A stretch of 64,000 nt of DNA. Origin: Bettongia penicillata ogilbyi. Its lineage: Eukaryota; Chordata; Mammalia; Diprotodontia; Potoroidae. Shown here one piece after another: positions 51,151 to 61,950 of the stretch; within the stretch, counting starts at the first letter, position 1, and every line of letters begins with the position of its first letter. The translations under genes were made by a program, and so were the position numbers. The notes below the pieces were generated by a model, which saw only the letters and a program-made list of their open reading frames with translations, did no database searches and was not told the DNA's origin. The stretch lies in the NCBI GenBank assembly GCA_023548195.1, contig JAJHZJ010000312.1, positions 124,001 through 188,000 of the forward strand, given 5' to 3'.

Positions 51151-51566
51151 ATTATCATTGCCGTCTGAAGATGACTCACTTTCTGAGCCTTCTATGGCAC
51201 TCCCCTGAAGCTCAAGAAGTATTTATAATGCAATATAGGAAAGTGCTAGTAAATGTGGAAAAACTGACTCTGAAAAAAATATGTATGCGTAAGCATCTTT
51301 TTAAGTTTTTTAATAATCATCATTATTAACATTTCCTCCATCACTTGAATAAGTCAAGCCTTGATTTGCAGCATTTGCCAGTTTTCGAGGTGTACATGCT
51401 TCTCCCGAATATGTTAACAATCTGCTCTTTCAAGCTGGTTTGAGATGGCTCTAGTGTACGCCTGCTCTGATCATCTCCCTGTGCAGCTGAGTTGGGGTGG
51501 AGGTAATGTGAAATGAGTAATTTGAGGAACTGGGAAGTCTGGGTAGTTCAGGAAGTGTGTATATTT
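51151..51566. other. Unassigned non-coding DNA
   Basis: No family recognised. Relatively rich in CpG for this window (gaggtgtacatgcttctcccg, gtacgcctg). Confidence 0.4.
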
Positions 51567-51788
51567 GTTGTTCAGTTGTGTCCGACTCTTTGTGACCTCA
51601 TGGACTATATTGTCCATTAGGTTCTGAAGATACTGGAGTAGTTTGCCATGTCCTTTGTCAGTGAATTAAGGCAAACACAGTTAAGTGACTTGCCCAGGAT
51701 CACACAGATAGCAAGTGACTGAGCCCAAATTTGAATTCAGGTCTTCTTGAATCCAAGAATAGCACTCTATTCACTACATCCTGCAGTT
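51567..51788 (-). mobile_element. tRNA-headed SINE with BovB/RTE tail (minus)
   Basis: 'tgttgttcagttgtgtccga', 'ctctttgtgacctcatggac', 'gaagatactggagtagtttg', 'gtcttcttgaatccaagaat' and head complement 'tctattcactacatcctgca'. Confidence 0.88.
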
Positions 51789-51804
51789 GCACTGTATGTA
51801 TGCA

Positions 51805-51806
<2 letters not shown>

Positions 51807-51847
<41 letters not shown>
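51807..51847 (+). repeat. (GT)n microsatellite
   Basis: About 20 GT units just outside the SINE head. Confidence 0.95.
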
Positions 51848-51848
<1 letters not shown>

Positions 51849-52204
51849 GAAGTCTCATTGAATGAGGAGCAGGAGTTGAGGAGAGAAAAATCATGATCCA
51901 GTCATTAAATTCCTTGAGGAACCTCCAGTGTCCTGGAGGTTAATGCATAGCAGCTACTAGAATCTTTATTGGGGGGTAAGTAAGAGAAGACATTACTGAA
52001 TGATGGTGATAGAAAGAGACTGGAAGTGGTGATGAGAAATAAAAAGTGCTCCAACTTCCCCATCTTTGACCAGTGAGTACAGGGTATAATTAAAAGTCCA
52101 ACCAGTATTGAAAAAGTTGCTCCGAAAAGCTATGTTATCAGGAGGAAGCCAGGTTTTAGCGAATATGAGAAGATGAAAGGAATGGGAAAAGTATCAATGA
52201 AAAC
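51848..52204. other. Unassigned non-coding DNA
   Basis: Purine-rich, possibly decayed L2 5' region; no diagnostic motif. Confidence 0.3.
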
Positions 52205-52320
52205 CCTCTGAGTCTCAGAGAACTTGCACAAGGTCACACAGTCAGTTAGTTATAGAGCCTTAACCAGAGACCTGTTCTTCTGTCTCCAATTCTGTGTTCT
52301 TCACTCTGTAGCAATTCAAT
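52205..52320 (-). mobile_element. MIR core fragment (minus)
   Basis: 'gaacttgcacaaggtcacac', 'agtcagttagttatagagcc' and 'ccaattctgtgttcttcact'. Confidence 0.55.
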
Positions 52321-52392
52321 GTAAACCTTGAAGGTGTAGGCAAAATCTGCTCTAATTCCTTACCTCACTGGAAAGAGGGAGTAAAAAAGGAA

Positions 52393-52436
52393 AGAGAGAG
52401 AGAGAGAGAGAGAATGTATGTATGTATATATATATT
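52393..52436 (+). repeat. (GA)n-(TATG)n-(TA)n microsatellite
   Basis: About 10 GA units, then three TATG and several TA. Confidence 0.9.
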
Positions 52437-53232
52437 TCTCTTATTTTAGAGAAAACATCAATTTCCACTCTTCAATATTTTTAACTTTTTGACTCACAAA
52501 ATGGGAAATTTCTCCCAAGTTTTTTCAACTTTTCCTAGACTTCCATATTTCCAAATATAATTTTTGTGAGGAAACTAAAGACACATATGTGTGCCTCTAA
52601 ATTAGCAGAATAACTATAAAGAATACTCCTCCCCAAAAAAGTTACAGCACATATTTCATTTCCTCCCAAAACTGTGTTTTCTGCCAAGGTTTCACAATTT
52701 CTAGAACTTTCATATTTCCACTTCCCCAAACATCTAAGTACTACAAAATAATAACTCCGTAAATACTGTTGACTTTTTAATTGAAATCACTTAACAGCAC
52801 TCAAAGAAGTTTTCAGAGATAGGCTTTAAATACACTTCTTCACTCCATCTTCAGAACTCGAGCCAGCATGCCTCATATTCTATGAGCCCCTTTTATGGAG
52901 CAAAGGAAAACTGGCAACTTAATATTCTGTAGCATTAGTTTTCTAGGTTTGGTATATGCATTGATTTGGAGGGTAAACATGTTTTCTTTTCACTATAATT
53001 GTTTATTTTGATCTGTAGAACTGGATAGTAGGATATACCACATGTGGAAATAACTTCATTATTTTAATGTAGTATTATTCCTATACTACATAAGATTTGT
53101 GCTGTTAATTGAAATTTGTTTTGTCAGAAGAGAAAACTTTAGCATGAAAAAAGAACGTTTTCTTCTATTTTGGTTGAGCCTTATTACTGGGAATAGCTTC
53201 AATTTCTAGTTCTTGTGGTAGGCTAACCTGTT
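52437..53232. other. Repeat-poor, AT-rich DNA
   Basis: About 800 bp with no recognised family, RNA or exon. Confidence 0.4.
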
Positions 53233-53460
53233 ATGAGGCAGCTAGGTGGCTCTCTGGATGGTTCTCTAGGCAGGAAGACCTGAGTTCAAACATGACCTCA
53301 GATACTTACTAGCTGTGTGACCCTGAGCAAGTCACTTAACTCACTGGAGAAGGAAACAGTCAACCATTGCAGTATTCTCTCCAAGAAAACTCCCTTGGTA
53401 CACTTGGTACTCCCTTGGTCCATGGGGTCACTAAGAATAAGACAGGTGAATAACAAGCTA
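53233..53460 (+). mobile_element. tRNA-headed SINE with BovB/RTE tail (plus), internally deleted
   Basis: 'aggcagctaggtggctctct', 'tgagttcaaacatgacctca', 'gtgtgaccctgagcaagtca', then directly 'actggagaaggaaacagtca' (the 'cctgtttgcctcagtttcc' block is missing). A local duplication of 'ttggtac/cactcccttgg' lies at 53395-53420. Confidence 0.85.
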
Positions 53461-53614
53461 CTGTACCATTCTCCAGTAAATTTGTCCATTGCTACTTGAG
53501 AAATCTACATATTACTCTCTCCTTCAAGAAAGGCATGAGTGGATGTCAAGTACTGCATAGTGATAATGTTGACCACAACTTTGGAATTTTATTTACATGG
53601 GGATTCTCTCTTTG

Positions 53615-53935
53615 TTTTAGATGAAGAACTCAGTGGAATTCCTTTTGGTCCAGAAAGCAGAGTCAGGAGCAATTGAAAAAAGCTGAAAAGAGATGAAACT
53701 AAGTTTGCTGTTATGAAAAAATGTTCTGGCAATTAGAACTGCCTATAAGCAGAGTAAGCTGTCTTGGGAAATTGTAGGCACCCCACTTCCACTCCCACCT
53801 CTATTGGAGGTCTTCAGACAAAAGTTGAATGAATATTGGAAGACTATTACAGATGGAAGGGGGATCCTCTGGGGCATGGTTTAGAGTAGATGGCCACTGA
53901 AATCCCTTACAACTCTGAAATTCTATAACTTAAAC
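53615..53935 (+). mobile_element. L3/CR1 LINE 3' part (plus)
   Basis: 'cagagtcaggagcaattgaa', 'gcaattagaactgcctataa', 'tattggaggtcttcagacaa', 'ggtttagagtagatggccac' and 'ttacaactctgaaattctat'. Confidence 0.75.
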
Positions 53936-54322
53936 AAGGAGTCAGAGTGATTTCTCCTTCCAGTCTATGCAAGAATGATAGCTCCTCCCCCTTCCCAACT
54001 ACCAAGAGTACAATCCTGAGGACAGACCATTACTATGACAAATGCAGTGTACACAAGTAACAGACCACATTCCTAGGAGAAAAATCAAGCAGGAAATTCT
54101 TGCTCTTCTCCATCCTCATTTAACTCCAAAGCTTCAGGAAATGAAACAAAATGTAAATCATAGGCTTATCATGTTGTTATTATATACCTCAGGGAGAGGA
54201 AAACACTCCATGAAACCATTTTGTAGTATTATTCATGTCACATTTTTACATATACAATGGTTTTAGGAAAGCCTTTTCTCTAATAAGAAATAACAGAATG
54301 CTATTGCCTATATTCCCTGGGC
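53936..54322. other. Unassigned non-coding DNA
   Basis: Nothing recognised. Confidence 0.4.
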
Positions 54323-54523
54323 CAGGGGTAGGGAACCTGTGGCCTTGAGGCCACATGTGGCTCTCTAGGTTCTCAAGTGTGGCCCTTTGATTGAATCCAA
54401 ACTTCACAGAACAAACCCCCTTATTTAAAGAGATTGTTCTATAAAACTTGGGCCCTGTCAAAAGGTCACACCCAAGGACCTAGAAGGCCATACATGGCCT
54501 TGAACTGCAGGTTCCCCACCTCT
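54323..54523 (+). mobile_element. Non-autonomous hAT (Charlie-type) transposon
   Basis: Left end 'caggggtagggaacctgtgg' and right end 'gcaggttccccacctctt' are inverted copies. Internal mirrored 'ccttgaggccacatgtggct' and 'ggccatacatggccttg'. Palindromic tendency throughout. Candidate flanks ccctgggc (54315-54322) and gcctgggc (54530-54537) match at 7 of 8, but leave 6 unexplained bases. Confidence 0.75.
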
Positions 54524-54589
54524 TCAGGGGCCTGGGCATTTTCCTTCCTTCTATTTGCTGTACTGTTTGTTATTGTACCTGATTCTCTA

Positions 54590-54660
54590 TTTTCCAAATT
54601 TATTCATTCATTCCATAAACATTTATTGAGCACCTGTTCCATACACCCACACACATTTTC
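54590..54660 (-). mobile_element. L2 3' end (minus), short
   Basis: 'cattccataaacatttattg' with 'agcacctgttcca' is the reverse L2 terminus. Confidence 0.55.
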
Positions 54661-54837
54661 AACATTTATGTGTGAAGCATTATGAAAGAGTACCCTAGCA
54701 GTAATCCACATTTCCAAAAACTTTGCCTAGAGCTATTGATGCCGAAATGAAAAGATTTGACTCAGTATGCCTTAGCTGAGAATAAAAGTGCTGCTATAAT
54801 TCCCTTGGGATATATAAACGTGGCATCTTCCTGTGTT
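54661..54837. other. Unassigned spacer
   Basis: Nothing recognised. Confidence 0.4.
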
Positions 54838-55012
54838 TAAGTCCAGCCTCAGACACTTGGTGACTGTGTGACACTGGACAAATTACTTAACCCTGTTTAC
54901 CTCAGCTTCCTCATCTGTAAAATGAGCTGGGGAAGGAAATAGCAAGCCACTCCAGGATCCTTGCCAAGAAAACTCCAAAAAGGGTCACAAAGAGTTGGAC
55001 TGAATAATGAAG
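54838..55012 (+). mobile_element. tRNA-headed SINE with BovB/RTE tail (plus), 5' truncated
   Basis: Starts mid-head at 'gtccagcctcagacacttgg', then 'atgagctggggaaggaaata', 'ccaagaaaactccaaaaagg' and 'cacaaagagttggactgaat'. Confidence 0.88.
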
Positions 55013-55384
55013 AGTCTTTTTAGCCACATTCATTACTATTTTATACCAAGTAGATTGAAACAGTCTTGTGTGTTTTATTCATCTTTGAATTTCCCAAAGT
55101 TCCTAGAACAGTGCCTTGTAAATTGTACATTCTTGAAAATGGAATTAAATCTATACTTTGCAAGATTGCGAAATCTATAATATAATCATGGAAGCATTAC
55201 AGGTCAAGGAAATGGAACCATATTTGGAGGTAGGTTCCATAAGTACATCAAGGATTGTGAGCTGAGGTCCCAGAATCGAAACCCACTTCTACCTCTTTGG
55301 GTAAGACACTTTGCATCAGTGATTCCATCCACTCTAGGAACTTAGACTAGGAAATAGAAAAAAATGAGACTGGTCTGATTACCT
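55013..55384. other. Mostly unassigned; weak MIR-like core at 55205-55330
   Basis: 'agaatcgaaacccacttcta' and 'ctttgggtaagacactttg' hint at a MIR in plus orientation; not certain. Confidence 0.35.
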
Positions 55385-56700
55385 AAATAAATGCAAATTT
55401 AATGAGTTATTAAGTGTTTACTATATGCCAGGCACTATGACTGGAGAAACAAATATAAATAGGAAATAGTACCTACTTTTATTAGAGGGGATAGAATAGC
55501 AATTTTATTGAGAGATGAAAAGCAAGTACATAGAAAATTAAACATATATTTCATAACACCTTAACTATGTATAGTTAATAAATGATAATATAGTAAATAT
55601 CTACACAAAATAATTTCTGGAAAGAGGTCACTAATAACTGGTAGGACAAAAATAGATTTGCCACATGAATGTAGTACTTAAACTGAGCTTTGAATAAAAC
55701 TGAAAACTCTACTAGTTAGAGATGAAAAGAGAATGCATTCTAGAAAGTGGGAATAGCTTGTGCAAGGGGGAAGCAGAAAATAGAATGTCATGTATGAGAA
55801 ACCGTCCCTGGGGCAGTTTGACTGGGATAGAGTATGTGAATGAAAGTAAAGTAAGCTTAGGAAAGTAGACTGGAACCTAGTTATATTAAGGTTTTAAAAG
55901 TTAAACAGAAAAATATATATTTTATATTCAAGTCAGTGGATATAGCACCAAGCCTGGAGTCAGAAGATTCATCTTCCTATCTGGCCTCAGATATTTTCTT
56001 GCTGTGTGACCCTGGGCAAATCACTTAACCCTGTTTGCCTCAGTTTCTTCATCTGTAAAATGAACTGGAGAAGGAAATGGCAAACCAGTATCTTTGCCAA
56101 GAAAACCCCAAAGGGTCACAAAGAGTTGGACACAACTGAAAAATCACTAAACAACACAAGGAAGTAAGAGTAGAACACTGGAGTGGGAAAAGCTACATGG
56201 TCAGACCTGTGTTTTAAGAATATCTATATGGGAGCTGAAGGAGAATGGATAACAGAGGGGAGAAACTTGAGGAAGGGAGACCAGTGAGGAGGCTCCTGAA
56301 ATAGTTCAAACAAAAAGAGATGGTAAGAACATGAATGAAGGTGGTGAGGACACAGATGTGGAAGACATTGTAGAAGCAGAATCAATGATCAGCAGGGCTT
56401 GGCAACTGATGGAATATAGGGGGAGAAGAAAAGGGAAGACATGAGAATGATTCCTCATCTGTGAACCTGAACGATTAGAAATATGCTGGTGCCTCCAATA
56501 GAAATAGAAAAATTGGGAAGAAGGGGGATTTGGAAACAGAAATAAATAATAAGTTTTGAGTATGTTGAATTTGACGATGTCTATGAAGCATCCAGCTTGA
56601 GTTATTCCACAGATGTCTGGACATGCAGTACCACAATCCAGGAAATAGCCAGCGAAAGTAGAATGTAAACCCCATACTTTGTGAGCTCTGACTCCCACCC
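55385..56700 (-). mobile_element. L2 LINE 3' half (minus), split by a SINE
   Basis: Reverse terminus 'gagttattaagtgtttacta' and 'tatgccaggcactatgactg', 'aaactgagctttgaataaaa', 'attctagaaagtgggaatag', SINE at 55932-56158, then 'actggagtgggaaaagctac', 'gtggtgaggacacagatgtg', 'cagcagggcttggcaactga' and 'tgagtatgttgaatttgacg'. The 148-codon minus frame (56306-56752) is L2-derived. Confidence 0.85.
55932..56158 (+). mobile_element. tRNA-headed SINE with BovB/RTE tail (plus), nested in L2
   Basis: 'agtcagtggatatagcacca', 'tgctgtgtgaccctgggcaa', 'ctggagaaggaaatggcaaa', 'tttgccaagaaaaccccaaa' and terminal 'agagttggacacaactgaaa'. A small deletion removes 'cactc' before cagtatc. Confidence 0.92.
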
Positions 56701-56709
56701 TGTACCTAC

Positions 56710-56890
56710 ATAGGATCACTGATTCAGAGTTAAAAGGGACATCAGAAGTCATCTACTCCAACCCCTTCATTTTACAGATGAAGAAATGAGGCTGAGGAAG
56801 GTCAAGTATGACCAGTTACACATCAGATAAATGTAGAGTCTCAATTAGAAGTACCTCAGTCTCTGAATCTAGCATGTTTTCCCCATTGTA
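56710..56890 (-). mobile_element. MIR3/Ther-2 type SINE (minus)
   Basis: 'gatcactgattcagagttaa', 'agtcatctactccaacccct', 'tcattttacagatgaagaaa' and 'tgaggctgaggaaggtcaag'. Confidence 0.7.
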
Positions 56891-57964
56891 TCATGCTGAC
56901 ATACCACAGTGGGAACACCGATAGCTTAAGGAGCTCATTTTTAAAAGACCAAAAGCTAATCCAGTTAGAATAAATTTGTCAAAATATATGTTTTAAGCCT
57001 ACCAATTTAAAATAACTTTTAAACATAATTTCCTAATTCCATTTGCAGTGATTCAGAATATTAACAAAATTTCTTCACAAAAGTCTTCTGCTACCATGAA
57101 AGTATAGAGGTGACACTAATTTTTGAAAGGATAAATAGAGGGGAATGAAAACCCTGACACAGGTTCTAGCTAGCCAAGATTGCTCAAGAGCAGGCCTTTG
57201 AATGCTAACTTTAGCAGGAAAAAAAATTGTTTTTATAGAATATCATTCATTAAATTCACTGATGAAGCTGCTACCTTTCCTCAATCAGGAGACAAGGCAA
57301 TTGAGCTGGAAAAGCTCCTGATACCAGTAAGCCTTTCAAATGCATTGCACTCTCTCCTGCTCTGAGGGTACCTGGAGGCATCTTATCAACAATAATTATA
57401 ATAATAATGTCTATTTCTTTTTATATTGTTTTTATCTTATTTTTTGTTTTGTCATCTTGTTTTGTCATGTCAATTTCTTCTGTTTCAACACTATCTTAAT
57501 TTCTGAATATGTACTTTCCTTTAGTCATAATTTTAAATTTATTATTATGTAATCTTTTTAAAAAAGATTAAAAAGGAAAGAAAAAAAGGAATTCAGTAAA
57601 ATTAACCAACATATCAAGTGACTCTGACAACATATACAATATTCTGTGCTCGTAATCCTCAACTTCTGCAAAAGAAATGAGGAAATATATTTTCTCAGCT
57701 CTTCTCCAGGTCCCAGCATAAAGATTTTAAAAATTATGCAATATCCAAAAACCAAGTTATGTTGAATTTTTTCTAATTTAGACTTTTCAATCATTTTGAC
57801 AAAGATTCTCCCAGATTAGTTTGGGTTTTATTGAGATAGGACATGTGCAATCACTTAAGGGTGAACAGAAGCTAAGGTCTATAGCAGAAAGAAATACAAA
57901 ATCTCACTAAAGCTTCTTTCTATATTTCTGTTGTGAACAACCAACTTTAGTTCCAATAAAACCT
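56891..57964. other. Repeat-poor, AT-rich DNA
   Basis: No confident family. 57380-57560 is T-rich low complexity. 57050-57360 has balanced composition and no repeat words; non-coding conservation untested. Confidence 0.35.
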
Positions 57965-58084
57965 TATAACAACTTCATAAACTTGTTTTTTTAATTAAAA
58001 AAATTTTAATAAAAAAACCCATTTTCTCTCTCTCTCCCCTCCACAATCCACTGGGGAAAAAGAAAAAGAAAATCCCTGTAAAAA
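57965..58084 (-). mobile_element. L1-type 3' end (minus)
   Basis: T-rich and A-rich tail complement, then 'cattttctctctctctcccc' and 'tccacaatccactggggaaa' with an aagaaaatccctg stretch. Confidence 0.45.
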
Positions 58085-58190
58085 AATGCATTGTCATTTC
58101 TCAAGCACATAAACAGTATTATCTCATTTGATCCACAACACAATCCTGTAGGATAAGTGCCATCACTGTCTTATAGATTTTATTTATACA
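58085..58190 (-). mobile_element. MIR fragment (minus)
   Basis: 'ctcaagcacataaacagtat', 'tatctcatttgatccacaac' and 'acaatcctgtaggataagtg'. Confidence 0.55.
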
Positions 58191-58424
58191 TAGAATGTGT
58201 AAAGAAAAAAATAGTGGGAAATTACCCTATATTTAGAATTCTGATTCTAGATTTAAGGAAAATAAAGGTTAAGAAAACCTCATCTCTATGTCTTTTTTTA
58301 AAAATATTTCTGTAAGTTTGGGATTCAATTCATTTATTTTTAGCTCATGTCCCAGGCATTAGAATATGGTATGCCTGTAATTTTTTTGTTTTAATGGATT
58401 TGGATTTCAGTATAACAGTGAAGT
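58191..58424. other. Unassigned spacer
   Basis: Nothing recognised. Confidence 0.4.
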
Positions 58425-58560
58425 CTGTCCAAAATGAGAATGGACTACTTTATGAGGTAATGATCTCCAGGCCCTAGGAGTGCTGAAACAGGCCCTCTCT
58501 CAGGGATGTTGTGAAAGATTCCTTAACTGGGTGGGAGATTAAGTTAAATAACCACTGTCT
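58425..58560 (+). mobile_element. L3/CR1 3' fragment (plus)
   Basis: 'gtctgtccaaaatgagaatg', 'gactactttatgaggtaatg' and 'tctcagggatgttgtgaaag'. Confidence 0.55.
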
Positions 58561-59021
58561 AAACCAGGCAGAGCCTTATCTTCAGAGCTGACTGGTAGAC
58601 CTGCACAGACACGGTCAGGGACCACGCCACCAGATCAATGTGGGAACCTCAGTGAGCTAGGGCAAATCTACAAGGAACTCAAGGGAGGGAGAGTCATAAG
58701 ATCTGCCTACAACATTCCCACTCAACTCCTTAGATTTCAGCACTCCAAAGAAACCAGGCTCCATTCCTTACCACGGCCAGGATTTGAGTTAGGTTTGTTT
58801 GCTTAAATGTTGATTCATGTGACCCTCTAAGTAACTGGTGATGCTTTCAAGTGGATTTGTTGTTTTGCAGAAGGGAAATCCCAGGCAGCAGCTGAGTCAC
58901 TTGACAGACAGCACATGGAGTCTCCAATGCTCTTTCACTAGCCAAGTAAACCTTTCCCTCTTCCTCACAGGACTTCAGGATCAAGTGAATATTTTTTATA
59001 GGCCTCTACCCCAAGGGATGG
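58561..59021. other. Unassigned non-coding DNA
   Basis: Nothing recognised. Confidence 0.4.
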
Positions 59022-59275
59022 GGCAGCTAGGTGGTAAAGTGGATAGAGTGTTGGACTTGCAGTCAGGAAGATTCATCTTCTGTGTTCAAATCTGGTCTCA
59101 GAACATTACTAGTTGTGTGACCCTGGGCAAGTCACTTAACCCCATTTGCCTCAGTTTCCTTATCTGTAAAATGAGCTAGAGAAGAAAATGGCAAACCACT
59201 CCAGTATCTTTGCCAAGAAAATCCAAAATGGGATCATGAAGAGTCAGACATGACTAAAACAACTGAACAAGAATG
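59022..59275 (+). mobile_element. tRNA-headed SINE with BovB/RTE tail (plus), full length
   Basis: 'ggggcagctaggtggtaaag', 'tgtgaccctgggcaagtcac', 'taaaatgagctagagaagaa', 'ccactccagtatctttgcca' and 'agagtcagacatgactaaaa'. Left arm of an inverted SINE pair. Confidence 0.92.
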
Positions 59276-59492
59276 AAAACCTCATGGCCAAGGCCAAGGT
59301 GACTTCTGTTGCTTTCCTATCTGTTGGAGCCCATTGTCTGTTGTCACTACTTTTTTCAACACTTCCATAGATCTGTGATCTCATGTGTATGAGCAATGAC
59401 TCCAACCACATCTCCTGCCACCTGAAAATAACCTCTAATTAGACAATATGAAGGGGTTTGCCCATCCCTCCACCACCACCAAAGCCCTGATT
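59276..59492. other. Spacer between inverted SINEs
   Basis: No family recognised. Confidence 0.4.
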
Positions 59493-59738
59493 TACTGTTG
59501 TTCAGTCACGTCCAAATATTTGTGACCCCTTTTGGGGGGTTCTTGGCAAAGATACTGGAGTAGTTTGCATTTCCTTCTCCAGTTCATTTTACAGATAAGG
59601 GAACTGAGACAAATAGGGTTATTGACTTGCCCAGGAACATGCAGCTAGTAAGTATCCAATGCCATTTTTGAATTCAGGAAGATGAGCCTTCTTGATTTGA
59701 AGCCCTGTGCCCTATCCACCTCACAACCTAGCTGCCCA
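59493..59738 (-). mobile_element. tRNA-headed SINE with BovB/RTE tail (minus), full length
   Basis: 'tgttgttcagtcacgtccaa', 'gttcttggcaaagatactgg', 'cttctccagttcattttaca', 'gacttgcccaggaacatgca' and head complement 'ctatccacctcacaacctag'. Flanks ccaaagcc on both sides suggest the target duplication. Confidence 0.9.
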
Positions 59739-59819
59739 AAGCCATAGCTGCCATTGTTAAAAAAAAAAAAAAGGGGAAATCAGGGAATTATGATTCTGCC
59801 AAAATTATAAAGTTCTGTA
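59739..59819. other. Spacer with poly-A
   Basis: A 14-A run at 59759-59772; otherwise nothing. Confidence 0.4.
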
Positions 59820-60035
59820 GAGATGCAGAATTGGCCTTCAAGATATAAGAATAAGTTCCATCTCTGACATATATTGCCTGTTTGACCCTAGGCAAGTCAC
59901 TTAACCTTTTATTGTTCTAAGCAGTTCTCTAATAGAAGTTTTAGAGAAGGTGCTGACCGTCATTGGTAGAGAGTGTTTCCTTATCTGACAGTTCCCAATA
60001 CAAATGTAATCACAGGACTAGTCCCTATTCCTAAA
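59820..60035 (+). mobile_element. Marsupial Ther-like SINE (plus)
   Basis: 'tgaccctaggcaagtcactt', 'ttctaagcagttctctaata', 'gagaaggtgctgaccgtcat', 'tcccaatacaaatgtaatca' with 'caggactagtccctattc'. A minus copy lies 260 bp downstream. Confidence 0.65.
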
Positions 60036-60294
60036 CACAGTCACTGTCCAGGGCTGGTTGATACCCAGGGTTATACTGGACATTTGCAGAAACAATGAAA
60101 ATACATTGAATTAGATTCATATATATCATAGAACCTGGACTGGATATGGAGATGTAAAAAAAACATTTCCTTGGCTTACAGATTCCCTATCAGACCCACA
60201 GGACCTCCCTAACCTGAGTCATACCTAAACAAGAATCCACCCTTACAACATGTCTGACAGTAGGAGGAGATAGACTGGATCTATCATTTCTTTA
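60036..60294. other. Unassigned spacer
   Basis: Nothing recognised. Confidence 0.4.
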
Positions 60295-60465
60295 ACACAG
60301 GGGATTCCCAAATGAGGATACTCCTTCTATCAGTTCGGTCATCCCCTTCACTGCAATTTCTTGTACAAGAGAGCTGCCCAGAGCCACACAGATAGAACGT
60401 GTCAGATAGAGGAACTGAGCCCAGGTCATCCTGGCTCTGTACCATGTTGTCTCCCTGTAGGACTT
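60295..60465 (-). mobile_element. Marsupial Ther-like SINE (minus)
   Basis: 'caggggattcccaaatgagg', 'atactccttctatcagttcg', 'cactgcaatttcttgtacaa', 'gagctgcccagagccacaca' and 'cccaggtcatcctggctctg' are the complement of the 59820-60035 family. Confidence 0.6.
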
Positions 60466-60554
60466 CTAGAGCTGTGGCAAACTCATAATTGACTACTTTC
60501 CCTTTTTCCAAAAAAATTAGTAACTATATAGCGCTATAAAAATGATTAGCTTAA
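60466..60554. other. Unassigned spacer
   Basis: Nothing recognised. Confidence 0.4.
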
Positions 60555-61030
60555 TAATCTTAGAAAAACATAGACAGACTTGCACAAAATGAGCAAAACC
60601 TAAAGAATGTTTTATACATTAACAGCAATATTCTTTTAAGAATAACTTTGAGAAACTAAGTCATTTTGACTATCATAAATACCTGAAGGAAGACTCTGCC
60701 TTCATCCAGAGAAATAATTAATTAAAATATATATAGAATAGTTTTACATATATGTATATTTATGTATATATGTATATGTGTAGATATACATATATACACA
60801 CATACATACTTACATATTTGTGTCTAATGGTAACCATTTCTAGGGCAATGGTGGGGAGGAGGGAACAAAACAGAAAAAATTTCCATGATAACTTTATTAT
60901 ATATTTAAAAGAAACAGCAAGTCATACATAATAGATTGGCAGTTTCATGTGCAAACATCTTTTTTTTATTCTACTATATTATGAAAATGTTCATTTTATT
61001 TTATAAATTAAAAATAAAATAAAAAAACAA
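60555..61030 (+). mobile_element. L1 3'UTR (plus), 5' truncated, with (TA/TG) expansion
   Basis: 'gaataactttgagaaactaa', 'cttcatccagagaaataatt', 'gtgtctaatggtaaccattt', 'ccatgataactttattatat', 'ggcagtttcatgtgcaaaca' and an A-rich tail. A tatgtata/tacata block at 60750-60817 expands the UTR. Same type as 44605-44995. Confidence 0.8.
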
Positions 61031-61184
61031 TTAGTGCTCTGATGGTGGCAGTGAGCTGGTGGTGATGATGGTAGGATAGATGAATTCTTTTGCATTTTCA
61101 ATTAGGAATTATTTCCAATAAATTGAGGATAATGAGAGCACAGATTCATGTGAGAATTGAAGAAGGGAGTGGTCTTCCTGCCAC
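61031..61184. other. Unassigned spacer
   Basis: Nothing recognised. Confidence 0.4.
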
Positions 61185-61318
61185 ATAACAATAATAATAA
61201 TTAATATTTAAATAGTGCTTTAAGATTTATAAAATGCTTATATATCATATAATTCATATATTATTATATAGCTACATGTAAATGTTTATGACATACACAT
61301 ATGTATATCATATCTTGG
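61185..61318 (-). mobile_element. MIR fragment (minus) with TA-rich expansion
   Basis: 'taatatttaaatagtgcttt' and 'aagatttataaaatgcttat' are the reverse MIR start; the remainder is TA-rich. Confidence 0.5.
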
Positions 61319-61319
61319 T

Positions 61320-61950
61320 CATCTAACTTTTGATTGAAGACCTCTATGAGAACTGAGCAGAACCCACTAGCTCCCTAAGTAGCCCATCTTATTTTTGAAT
61401 AGTTCTAATAGGAAATTTCTCTTTCACATTAAACTTAAATCTATGCCATTTCCAAATATGCAAGTTAAACATTCCCAGTTTCTTTAACCAAATCTCATAT
61501 AAAATGGTCTCGGAGCCCTTCACCATCTTGGTTACCTTCTTTTGGGTGCTTTTCAATTTAAGAATATTCTTCCTAAAATGTGGTGCCTAGAACTGAATCT
61601 GTAGACTGACCAGCATAGGGTCCTGTAGAGCTATCAACTCCCTCCTCCTGAGCACTCTATTGTTTGATGCATCCTAAGGTGACATTAACTTTTCTGACTG
61701 CCACATCACACTATTAATGCAAACTGAGCTTTCTGTTCCCTAAAATCTCAAAATTTTTTTCAGATGAACTGCTGTGTAGGCATACCTTTTCCATATTGTA
61801 TTTATGGAGTTAATTTTTTTGAATTCCTATTGAAGACTTTCCCTTTATCTTTATTAAATTCTGCCTTCTTAGATTGGGTTTAACATTCTACATAGTTGAA
61901 ATCATTTTAGAGACTGCAAGTTATAGTCAATGATCTTGACTTTGAGATGG
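61320..61950 (-). mobile_element. L3/CR1 LINE, ORF2 C-terminal and upstream (minus)
   Basis: Complement of L3: 'agtagcccatcttatttttg', 'cccagtttctttaaccaaat', 'gcccttcaccatcttggtta', 'ttcctaaaatgtggtgccta', 'ctgactgccacatcacacta' and 'tttcagatgaactgctgtgt'. About 600 bp collinear; overlaps in content the plus L3 at 38455-39262. Confidence 0.85.

Noticed and set aside
56306..56752. 148-codon minus-strand frame
   Set aside because: Lies in a minus-strand L2 and is a decayed relic without an intact RT motif.
59493..59738. Possible riboswitch or structured RNA from the conserved-looking block
   Set aside because: The conservation is that of a SINE family repeated across the window.
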